Source: Lysobacterales bacterium (lineage in GTDB: Bacteria; Pseudomonadota; Gammaproteobacteria; Xanthomonadales; SZUA-36). Taken from it: DNA of 8,313 nt. Under the pieces are notes generated by a model that was not told the origin of the DNA, did not search any database, and saw only the letters and a program-made list of their open reading frames with translations. The stretch lies in contig JAPHTE010000181.1 of assembly GCA_026196445.1 (NCBI GenBank), forward strand, positions 1 through 8,313, read 5' to 3'. Position numbers and translations under genes: made by a program. Every line of letters begins with the position of its first letter. The stretch's first letter is position 1. Positions 1 through 7,246 of the stretch are shown in pieces.

Positions 1-1920
1 GAAATTGAAGGGAACACATTTTCTTTTAATGTTGCAAGCGGCGAGCCGAAAGCTTCCGGCGGCGCCATAAAGGCAACTTTAAGCACGCACGTATCCATCA
101 AGAATAATACGTTTCAAAATAATACAGCTGATTTCGCTGGCGGTGGAATCTATGTATTTGGCACAGACGTAGAAATAATCGGCAACCAGGTTGTTGGTAA
201 TGATGGGGGTCAATTTGCAGGTGGAATCGGTGCTGAAAACCAGCAAGAATTTGGCCATCAGACGGTCAAAATTAATGAAAACCTGATTCAAAACAATACG
301 GTGACCAATAAGGGTGGTGGTATTCACACATATATGGAAGTAACTTCATCCTACATCGAGATCGTTGGAAATACGATTATCCAGAACTCTGCTATCGATA
401 GTAGGTGCACGTCAGCTGAGGATGCCAACTGTGGGTTGGGTGGCGGAATTGGCAGTTTCGACGGAGCCGGGATTCACAAAGTGAGTAATAACCTGATCAA
501 GGACAATACGGCCGATTTGTATGGAGGGGCGATATTTACAAATATGGATTTAGTGTTTGACCGAAACACTGTTGAATCCAACGTCGGCCTTTACAATCAC
601 GGCGGTATCACCTGTATCGGAGTGAGCAACTGCTCGATCCTTAGAAACCTGTTTGCCGGCAATTATGTTCAATATCCCAGCTCATCTGTGCTCATAGCCG
701 GAGCCCTGTATGTAAAGAACGCATCATCGGCTCTGATAAATAACAATTTCTTCCTCAATAACACCGGCTACCAGGCTGGTGCCTTGGCAGTAAATTCTGC
801 TGGTGCAACCACAGATATTGCATCAAATACTTTCGCTGACAATGTAAGCACCTATGAAGCCGGGGGCAGTATCTGGGCCATAAGCGATGTATCCATCTTA
901 AATAATATATTTTTTGGGGATGTCTACGGCATTCGCATCGCGGACACTATTAACAAACAGGTTGACCATAATCACTTTCACAGTAATGCAAGTGGCTTGG
1001 TCAATGACCCACCGAATACCTACCTCTTTGTCTCAGATTTGAACAGTGAACCGTTTGCAAACAGCAACACTAAAGGTGACCCCTCATTTTTGGACCCGGC
1101 CGGCTTTAATTTCCATTTATCCTCCCTTTCCATCGTCATTGATCAAGGACTATGTGATGGATTTTCAACTGTAGATTATGATGGTGACCCAAGGCCTACC
1201 GGAGTCGAATGTGACATTGGCGCGGATGAGTTTTCTGAAGACCTGATCGGTTTGTCCAAAAGCGGTGAATGGTATCTTGATATTAACGGCAACGATAACT
1301 GGGATGGAAGTTCAACCGATCTTCAGTTGCGATACGGCAGATCAACAGACACCCCCTTAATGGGTGACTGGAATAGTGACGGGATTACCACGATTGGAAT
1401 CAGAAGGGGCAACATTTTTTATCTGAGAGATTCGAACAGTGCGGGGCCCCATGACACATCCTTTAATTTTGGAAAGCCATCGGATGAGAAACTGAACGGA
1501 GACTGGAACGGAACTGGAGACGACACAATAGGCTTTAGACGAGGAAACAACTTCTATTTGAGAAACTCGAACAGCACCGGGGCACATGACATATCTTTTA
1601 ATTTTGGTAAGCCTACAGATATCTTGGTTGTCGGTGACTGGGACGGGGACGGAATTGATACAATAGGCGTTAGAAGAGGAAATAACTTCTATTTGAGGAA
1701 TTCAAACAGCGCGGGACCCCATGATATATCCTTTAACTTTGGCCAGGCTACAGATGTCCCGGTGATAGGTGACTGGAATGCAGACGGGGTTGACACAATT
1801 GGCGTATATCGCCCATCCAATGGGAATTTTTACCTAAGAAACACTAACAACACCGGTCCCGCAGAAATTATTGGAAACTTCGTAATATTGAACGGGAAGC
1901 CGTTTGCTGGAAAGTGGTGA
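1..1920 (+). CDS. Secreted right-handed beta-helix protein with choice-of-anchor Q-type segment and C-terminal GDW repeats (5' partial)
   Basis: The frame is open from base 1 to the TGA at 1918-1920, giving 639 visible residues; the true start and any signal peptide lie upstream. The GTG at 301 is internal, because the same beta-helix pattern runs without a break on both sides of it. Residues 1 to about 340 are Asn- and Gly-rich coils of the form N-T-F-x-x-N-x-A then G-G-[GA]-I (for example near residues 20-23, 47-50, 105-108 and 147-150), typical of right-handed parallel beta-helices. Residues about 360-411 end in DYDGDPRPTG...DIGADEF, the hallmark of choice-of-anchor Q proteins. Residues 455-639 hold four GDW repeats, preceded by a half repeat. 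Six cysteines lie in three close pairs (136/144, 205/211, 385/404), which fits disulfides and export. No LPXTG, PEP-CTERM or type IX tail is seen; the protein ends in GKW. Function is unknown: a surface adhesin or glycan-binding protein is a guess from context. No catalytic lyase motif was recognised. Confidence 0.85.
   Translation, partial: EIEGNTFSFNVASGEPKASGGAIKATLSTHVSIKNNTFQNNTADFAGGGIYVFGTDVEIIGNQVVGNDGGQFAGGIGAENQQEFGHQTVKINENLIQNNTVTNKGGGIHTYMEVTSSYIEIVGNTIIQNSAIDSRCTSAEDANCGLGGGIGSFDGAGIHKVSNNLIKDNTADLYGGAIFTNMDLVFDRNTVESNVGLYNHGGITCIGVSNCSILRNLFAGNYVQYPSSSVLIAGALYVKNASSALINNNFFLNNTGYQAGALAVNSAGATTDIASNTFADNVSTYEAGGSIWAISDVSILNNIFFGDVYGIRIADTINKQVDHNHFHSNASGLVNDPPNTYLFVSDLNSEPFANSNTKGDPSFLDPAGFNFHLSSLSIVIDQGLCDGFSTVDYDGDPRPTGVECDIGADEFSEDLIGLSKSGEWYLDINGNDNWDGSSTDLQLRYGRSTDTPLMGDWNSDGITTIGIRRGNIFYLRDSNSAGPHDTSFNFGKPSDEKLNGDWNGTGDDTIGFRRGNNFYLRNSNSTGAHDISFNFGKPTDILVVGDWDGDGIDTIGVRRGNNFYLRNSNSAGPHDISFNFGQATDVPVIGDWNADGVDTIGVYRPSNGNFYLRNTNNTGPAEIIGNFVILNGKPFAGKW
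1363..1917 (+). repeat. Four tandem 135-base (45-residue) coding repeats, GDW type
   Basis: The units start at 1363, 1498, 1633 and 1768; the last is slightly longer and runs to the end of the protein. Each begins GDW[ND]xDGxxTIG, continues to a FYLR[DN]xN core and, in the first three, ends SFNFG. A half unit starting GEWYL at 1264 precedes them. The D-x-[ND]-x-D-G segment resembles the calcium-binding loops of FG-GAP/VCBS-like repeats. Unit 2 has Thr instead of Asp at the fifth position (DWNGTG). Units 2 and 3 encode identical stretches such as NNFYLRNSNS with different synonymous codons, so they are not fresh copies. Calcium binding is inferred, not shown. Confidence 0.9.
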
Positions 1921-1992
1921 ATCCTCACGGGTCGATCAACATAACAATCCGTTAAAAACAGTTCACAAAAAATAATCGTAGCATTGCATCCT

Positions 1993-1998
1993 GGGAAA
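1993..1998 (+). promoter_or_regulatory. Weak ribosome binding site candidate for the ATG at 2008
   Basis: The purine run GGGAAA ends 9 bases before the ATG at 2008 (its GGGA core is 11 bases away, slightly far). The alternative in-frame TTG at 1984 has no purine-rich stretch in front of it. This favours 2008 as the start of the sulfotransferase. The remainder of the 1921-2007 gap shows no clear promoter pair and no hairpin followed by T residues. Confidence 0.4.
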
Positions 1999-2007
1999 CA
2001 AATAGTC

Positions 2008-2760
2008 ATGCAGTTGAATTCTGAAATATTTTTCATACACATAATGAAAACGGCTGGCACCTCCTTGCGAAGAATGTTTACAGCCAATTTCGATGAATCG
2101 ATGACTTACCCGAATGACGCTGACCTTAGAAAAACAAAAGATGGTTTTTATCCAAGCTTGAGCACAATTATCCGGCGGAAACAAGCGGGTGAGCTCCGGA
2201 ACTTTAAAATTCTGTGCGGACACTATCCGTTCTTTCTGGGAAAGTTGGTTTTCAATCAACCCCGATACATTGTTTTTCTGAGAGATCCGATAGCACGTAC
2301 CATTTCCATGATTGAACACAGAAAAATGAAAACGCCCGAGTTCCAGAAGCTTTCATATGAAGAAATCCTGGATCACAAAACTTTTGTAAAGAATCAACTC
2401 GAAAACTATCAGACCAAAGTATTTGCATTCCGTGGGGTAGAACAATGCGATCACGATACGAACATACCTTTGGAGATAACCCCTGAAAACTACCAGTTGG
2501 CATTGAAACGACTAGATGAGGTAGACGTCGTCGGTTTAACCGAGTTCTTCGATGAATCCGTTGAATTGATTGAAGAAAAATTCAGATTCAACTTCAACAA
2601 TGTGTTACACGCAAATCGCGGTGCTTACGACGTCCAGGTATCTGAAAAGGTACGACAGAAGATTATGGATATTAATCAGTATGATATGGCACTTTATGAC
2701 CACGCAAAAGCACAGTTCTTAAAGTCCATGAATAACGTCATTGGCTTTAAAGGCTCTTAG
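2008..2760 (+). CDS. Sulfotransferase family protein (Sulfotransfer_2-like)
   Basis: A 250-residue protein that probably moves a sulfuryl group from PAPS to a hydroxyl or amine on a glycan; the acceptor is unknown. Near the N-terminus, FFIHIMKTAGTSLR (residues 8-21) is the 5'-phosphosulfate-binding loop of the Sulfotransfer_2 type, with Lys14 and Thr18/Ser19 as likely ligands. FLRDP at 90-94 followed by R97, S100 and H104 is the 3'-phosphate-binding motif; R92 and S100 have the usual spacing of eight. The loop has Met13 where HIPKTAGTS is usual. Length is normal for small bacterial members of the family. No signal peptide or membrane segment is visible, so it is expected in the cytoplasm. The ATG at 2008 is preferred over the TTG at 1984, which would add eight residues with no family similarity and lacks a ribosome site. 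It lies 87 bases after the beta-helix gene on the same strand and may be co-transcribed with it. Its TAG overlaps the TAA of the opposing gene by 4 bases. Confidence 0.85.
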   Translation: MQLNSEIFFIHIMKTAGTSLRRMFTANFDESMTYPNDADLRKTKDGFYPSLSTIIRRKQAGELRNFKILCGHYPFFLGKLVFNQPRYIVFLRDPIARTISMIEHRKMKTPEFQKLSYEEILDHKTFVKNQLENYQTKVFAFRGVEQCDHDTNIPLEITPENYQLALKRLDEVDVVGLTEFFDESVELIEEKFRFNFNNVLHANRGAYDVQVSEKVRQKIMDINQYDMALYDHAKAQFLKSMNNVIGFKGS

Positions 2761-5700
2761 GGTTCTGCATTAACTCCAGATTTGTTTCCAACCAATTCAA
2801 CCAAAACCTTTTCCACCTCTAAAGCACGGGCATCAAAACTATGTTCCTCTCTAATCTTGCGAGCCAGATCTGCTCGCCGCACCTTATACGAATCATCCTC
2901 TGATAACGCAGCCCGAACGCAGCCCAGTAATTCCGTAGGACCTCCAGAATAAACGTATACGAGCCCTTCAAACAATTCGTCAATCCCCTTAACATGATCA
3001 CTGACCACTACAGCGCCACATGCTGCTGCATCAAAAAGCCGGTTTGAGATAAATCCGTGTTGTTGCATTGTTTCCCAGTGATCATTCAACACTACACCAC
3101 TTGACGCGTAGAACTCCCCGAGCACTTCGTTGGCGATGTGTTGCCCTGCAATGAATTTTTTGTCGACCAGGTTTTCCCAAAGCGACCCATGAATTTTTAA
3201 ATCCAAGCCAGCAGCGATGGCATCCTTGACGATGGGGCGTAACTTTTTCCTGGAATTGCCAACAAAAACCACATCCTTGTTCCGCGAATGGCGAGTATTA
3301 AACGAAAACTTTTCCGGGTCCGCGCATTGCAATAGAACTGACACGGGTGTTGAAATACGTCTCTTGAGTAAATTCGCATACTCCTCAGATGCAACGAACA
3401 CATGATCGTATTGTTCGTATTCTTTATCTTTAACCTTGTCTGGGTGGCTAATTTGCCAAAGCACATTGACGTGCCGTTCATCTGGTGAATATTCGGATAA
3501 CCCTCTGATTGTAAAAACTATATCATCTGGAATTGAATGCGTGGTATACCAGTCCGGCATGATGTCCAAGCGAACGGCGTAACCGAGCTCGCGCAGAGAT
3601 TTCGCCAAACCTCTTCCAAGATGGTAGTCCCCCCACACATTGATTTCTTCGGCCCGGGGAACGGGCAATTTAATGGCAATCCTCGGTTTGCCAATGATGT
3701 CTTCCTCGAGAATACCTTTCAATTCGTGTGCACGTGTGACGTAGGTATGTTCGCTGATGACCAATTGGTGAAGTATATCGGCTGAAGACTCTCTCTCTTC
3801 GGGGTTTTCCATGAAGTAATTAATTTTGTTTTCCAGGTCTTCAATGGAGCCGTAGGTCGGTAAAAAGTCACCAAAGGTTTCAACCGCGCCTATTTCCCCG
3901 TTTGTTATGACCAGTACGCCAGCAGCCAGGGCATCAAATACTCTACTGTTTACTGACCCCCAGGGTTTCGTCACATGATTGGCGTCATCCACCAGAATTT
4001 TTGTGCTGGCATAAACTGCGGGAAGTTCCCCATACGGCAAACTGCCTCGGTAACATCCCGCAAATTGCGGATGTTTTTCCCACCCTTGACCGTAAAGTGC
4101 GAACTCGTGAGGAATTTTTGCTGGATCAAGATTTTCGATCTCTCTTGGTGAACCCCAATAGCTACCTGTAAAACAATAGTCGCTGAGGTATTCGTCGACA
4201 GCCGGCATTCCCTTCTTGAACCTGTCTGGGTTGGTTGCAATTTTGAGTACATGGGTGTGCTTGCCAGATGATTCACTAACGAACTCACGCGCCTTGGCGG
4301 ACGAACAAAGACACAAGTCATAAGCACTGAACCAGGCATGATCTACCCAACGATCAAACCAATTCCTCAACCATGCAATTTTTAATAACCTGTGATTTGC
4401 ACCATGAACCTTCGAGAGATCATAGTTATCGATCAGCACGATGATGCAATCAAGGTCACTAACGTCATACCAGTCTTTGGTCTTACTCAGCTGAGGCAAA
4501 TATGAACACATCCAACCGAACTCGGCAGTCATGGCCAGAGCTAACTCTTGAGCAGTGAAAAAATCACCTGCCCTGGTGTTTGGGTCATCGTCAGTAACCA
4601 CCAATCCGACCCTGAATGGATTTGCACTCCAGGCACCACCGTTTAACTTAGATACCAGTCGTTTCTTCTCGATATAGTTTCCATATCGACGCCTTAACAG
4701 GGTGATGTTAGATTTCCTGCGACGTGATATATCACTTGCACGGTCCTTTTTCTGTGATGCGCTTTCATTGTGAATCGCAAGAGTCTTATCGGAAAGAACC
4801 GCCGCTTTGTTGAGTTTGACTTTAAAGCTGAGACTTAAGTCAATGTCCTCGTAACCATAGTCATAACCCTCGTGAAACCCACCGACATCTTCAAAATCTG
4901 ACTTCCTGCATGCAACTAATGCTGCCGTTACAGCTGGTTGATTTCGTGCATGTTCAGCATCTACTGGCAAACTTTGCCTGTTTACGGGCCGGGCAAAATC
5001 ATACTCTTCATCGATGCAGAACCTGATGCCAGCGTGCTGTAGCTTACCCAAATCTTCACCATTTTGAGCCGGGTAATACAACGGCAAACCCGCTAAGCCA
5101 ACAGCTGGATCATTCAGTTCCGATACAAGCTCATTAACTACCGGGCAACAAAAAACAATGTCGTTATTGGCAAATATAAGGAACTTTCCGGAAGCGTGCC
5201 TCGCCGCATAGTTATTTGAGTGAGCAAACGAATGATTCCTGGGAAACGATATGAGAGTAATTGGCAGTGCGGCCATATACTCTTCGATAATGTCCAGGCT
5301 CTGATCTTTTGACCCATGGTCGACGATAATCAACTCGGCCGCTGGAGCATCGTGATGCTCCAGGTAGCTTGAGAAAAATTTTTCGAGGTGTGACTCGCCG
5401 TCCCGGTTTAAGACAACGACCGATACTTCCGGACAATATTTCTTTGTTAACTCGCTTTTAGAAATACTTGGCCCGGCACTAATCACATTCCTCGAGACTG
5501 TTCTATTCAGGCCTTCAAACTTTTTTCGGTTTTCTTCAAGTTCATCTAACACCGTGACCCCCCCATCACGCCGTAACGGGTTCAGCATGAAACGTATGAA
5601 CTTGCTGGAAAGCCACCAGGTCCGGCTTGAGAAAAGTAAGTCCAGGTTCTCGAAAGTACTCTGTGCCAATGTTTGCAGCGCTCGATTTTCCACACGGACC

Positions 5701-7205
5701 TTGCGATAGGCGTACTCAGCTTGCTCTAAACTGGTTCTGTTACTTTCAACCCGAGCTTTCAATAAACTCAAGTCATCAAATTGTCTTTTTAGCCTCTCAC
5801 GCTTGTTTCGCAATTCCAGGTCAGATTTGGTCAGTTGCTGTCTTAATTTCTTTTTTTCAGCCCGAAATTTCTCCTGTTTTTCCAGGATCTTTTCAAGTAG
5901 CTGTTGTAAGCGTTCACGTTCAGTGGTGGATTTCTCAAGTTCGCTTTCCCGGGTCTCAAGTTGCTCATTTACGTGTTCAAGATCAGAAATTGAGGCCTGT
6001 AACTGGCTTTCGGTTTCACTTAGTTTCTTAGTTGACTTCTCGAGCTCTGCTTCTTTGCTGTCAAGATCTTCTTCGTTTTTGATTATTTTTTTATTCAGTT
6101 CTTTTATAGTTTGGTCTTTTTCATCGACAATATTGGCAATTTTTATACCCAGATTTCCAATTTCTGAATTGGCAATTTCCAGTTTCTTTTTGACATTCTT
6201 GAGTTCATCCTGCAGTGGACGCTTTTCAGAGAAGATTGACGCAAAATCTTCTTTCAGGCTGGCGATCTGTTTTCTGTTTTTTGCAAGCTCATCCAAAACC
6301 CTTGGCGCGTCTGAGATTACCTTTTTCTGATTGAGCGCGATAAATTGTGTTTCTAGTCTCTTGAATCTTGTATTAATGAGAACGAACTCAGAAAACCTCT
6401 TGTCTCTTTCGTAAGAGAGAACGTACTTTGGAACCAAAGACGATACTGAAGAGATTTCCGGCAGATTTCCTTTACTCAATTGGGCATGCCACTTACTCAA
6501 GTTTGCACTGACCCGCAAGGATTTGTTTTTGACTTTCGACCGGTAAAAATCGGGCCTCACAATGGTGCTAATTTGTTCGGCGTTTGGCATATCCAGTTTT
6601 GTGCCGGTTGCCTGGTCAATTGATTGAATAATTTCACCCAGAGCAGTCTGGGGTTCCGAGACCAGCTTCGAGAAGTTCGTAACGTGAACGTGCTCATCCT
6701 GGATGGATTTTATCGCATAGCCCAAATATCTCTCAGTGAGATAGCACGCAACATCTGGGGGCATCTTATTTCTTGTTTTCAGGCTTAGAGCGATCTCATC
6801 AATATCGCGATTGACCAGGATGAAGAACCTTTCTGGTGATAAAACCTGCAACCAAAAATCTATTAATACACAAAATCTTGGCTCCTTAATGCCGACAAGT
6901 CCAGTCGTAGATGATTGAGTCAGGTTTGCTAATATTGAATTTGCATCACGTAAACATGAGGTTTTTAAATCTTCCGGAAAATTTGCTTTTCCAAGCCCTG
7001 AAATCTCACTCCAGTCACAGTGCACACTATGCAGAAGTTGATCATTTAAATACCGAATATCCTTTCGTTCCCAAAATCCTTTCGGGTTTTCATTGTTCGG
7101 TGCGATAAATTCGCCACTGGCACCAAAATAAATACCCGCCGATTCCAACAATCCACTTAACAGGGATGTGCCGGAACGATGCATACCAAGTACAACAATT
7201 TGCAT
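2757..7205 (-). CDS. Multidomain sulfotransferase / coiled coil / GT2 / tandem GT-B glycosyltransferase (1482 residues)
   Basis: One unbroken 1482-residue frame carrying at least five regions. (1) Residues 1 to about 215 are a sulfotransferase: loop GMHRSGTS at 7-14, the GFWE segment near 43-46, KEPR at 107-110, and NRD with R133 and S141 as the 3'-phosphate site. (2) About 285-515 is a charged, heptad-patterned coiled coil. It is followed by SRTWWLSSKFIRFMLNPLRR (about 526-545), an amphipathic stretch like those found after coils in other surface-glycan glycosyltransferases. (3) About 588-845 is a GT2 domain: SVVVLNRDG, LIIVDHGSKD, the ANND metal-site segment near 678-681, the GYEDIDLS acid motif near 782, and the late HNESAS. 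(4) About 865-1160 and (5) about 1172-1475 are two GT-B-like domains of CgeB/Glyco_trans_1_2 type, each with the donor-site signature RVFDALAAGVLVIT or RLFDAAACGAVVVS. No membrane span or signal peptide is seen, so it is probably cytoplasmic. The ATG at 7205 begins directly with the P-loop strand; the upstream ribosome site is weak (GAG about 10 bases before). It lies 41 bases after ugd, probably in one operon. Sugars and acceptors cannot be told. Confidence 0.88.
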   Translation of the reverse strand: MQIVVLGMHRSGTSLLSGLLESAGIYFGASGEFIAPNNENPKGFWERKDIRYLNDQLLHSVHCDWSEISGLGKANFPEDLKTSCLRDANSILANLTQSSTTGLVGIKEPRFCVLIDFWLQVLSPERFFILVNRDIDEIALSLKTRNKMPPDVACYLTERYLGYAIKSIQDEHVHVTNFSKLVSEPQTALGEIIQSIDQATGTKLDMPNAEQISTIVRPDFYRSKVKNKSLRVSANLSKWHAQLSKGNLPEISSVSSLVPKYVLSYERDKRFSEFVLINTRFKRLETQFIALNQKKVISDAPRVLDELAKNRKQIASLKEDFASIFSEKRPLQDELKNVKKKLEIANSEIGNLGIKIANIVDEKDQTIKELNKKIIKNEEDLDSKEAELEKSTKKLSETESQLQASISDLEHVNEQLETRESELEKSTTERERLQQLLEKILEKQEKFRAEKKKLRQQLTKSDLELRNKRERLKRQFDDLSLLKARVESNRTSLEQAEYAYRKVRVENRALQTLAQSTFENLDLLFSSRTWWLSSKFIRFMLNPLRRDGGVTVLDELEENRKKFEGLNRTVSRNVISAGPSISKSELTKKYCPEVSVVVLNRDGESHLEKFFSSYLEHHDAPAAELIIVDHGSKDQSLDIIEEYMAALPITLISFPRNHSFAHSNNYAARHASGKFLIFANNDIVFCCPVVNELVSELNDPAVGLAGLPLYYPAQNGEDLGKLQHAGIRFCIDEEYDFARPVNRQSLPVDAEHARNQPAVTAALVACRKSDFEDVGGFHEGYDYGYEDIDLSLSFKVKLNKAAVLSDKTLAIHNESASQKKDRASDISRRRKSNITLLRRRYGNYIEKKRLVSKLNGGAWSANPFRVGLVVTDDDPNTRAGDFFTAQELALAMTAEFGWMCSYLPQLSKTKDWYDVSDLDCIIVLIDNYDLSKVHGANHRLLKIAWLRNWFDRWVDHAWFSAYDLCLCSSAKAREFVSESSGKHTHVLKIATNPDRFKKGMPAVDEYLSDYCFTGSYWGSPREIENLDPAKIPHEFALYGQGWEKHPQFAGCYRGSLPYGELPAVYASTKILVDDANHVTKPWGSVNSRVFDALAAGVLVITNGEIGAVETFGDFLPTYGSIEDLENKINYFMENPEERESSADILHQLVISEHTYVTRAHELKGILEEDIIGKPRIAIKLPVPRAEEINVWGDYHLGRGLAKSLRELGYAVRLDIMPDWYTTHSIPDDIVFTIRGLSEYSPDERHVNVLWQISHPDKVKDKEYEQYDHVFVASEEYANLLKRRISTPVSVLLQCADPEKFSFNTRHSRNKDVVFVGNSRKKLRPIVKDAIAAGLDLKIHGSLWENLVDKKFIAGQHIANEVLGEFYASSGVVLNDHWETMQQHGFISNRLFDAAACGAVVVSDHVKGIDELFEGLVYVYSGGPTELLGCVRAALSEDDSYKVRRADLARKIREEHSFDARALEVEKVLVELVGNKSGVNAEP
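5859..6068 (-). repeat. Two 35-residue (105-base) units within the coiled coil
   Basis: Residues 380-392 (DLDSKEAELEKST) and 415-427 (QLETRESELEKST) align with identity at ELEKST and conservative changes elsewhere. Their offset is exactly 35 residues, or five heptads. Similarity fades in the rest of each unit. This may be an old internal duplication that lengthened the coil in phase, or simply convergence in low-complexity coil sequence. Confidence 0.4.
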
Positions 7206-7246
7206 ATTTAATAGCTCATTAAAATTGAACGATGAAAGAAAAAACC

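Noticed and set aside
301..1920. A separate gene starting at the GTG at 301
   Set aside because: The frame is open to base 1 and residues 1-100 carry the same beta-helix coils, so 301 is an internal codon of a longer gene.
1910..1932. Possible terminator hairpin at the end of the beta-helix gene (GTGA-ATCC-TCAC)
   Set aside because: The stem is only four pairs and no T run follows.
1951..1990. Possible promoter before the sulfotransferase (TTCACA at 1962)
   Set aside because: No acceptable -10 hexamer lies 16-18 bases downstream.
1984..2007. TTG at 1984 as the sulfotransferase start
   Set aside because: No ribosome site precedes it, and the ATG at 2008 begins just before the conserved first strand with a weak but plausible GGGA upstream.
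5803..6330. Plus-strand 175-residue reading frame rich in Ser and Phe
   Set aside because: It is the antisense shadow of the Lys/Glu/Leu-rich coiled coil; its composition is explained by that and it shows no family motif.
7206..7246. T-rich run after ugd as a terminator
   Set aside because: On the minus strand a T run follows the stop codon, but there is no inverted repeat in front of it; read-through into the next gene seems more likely.
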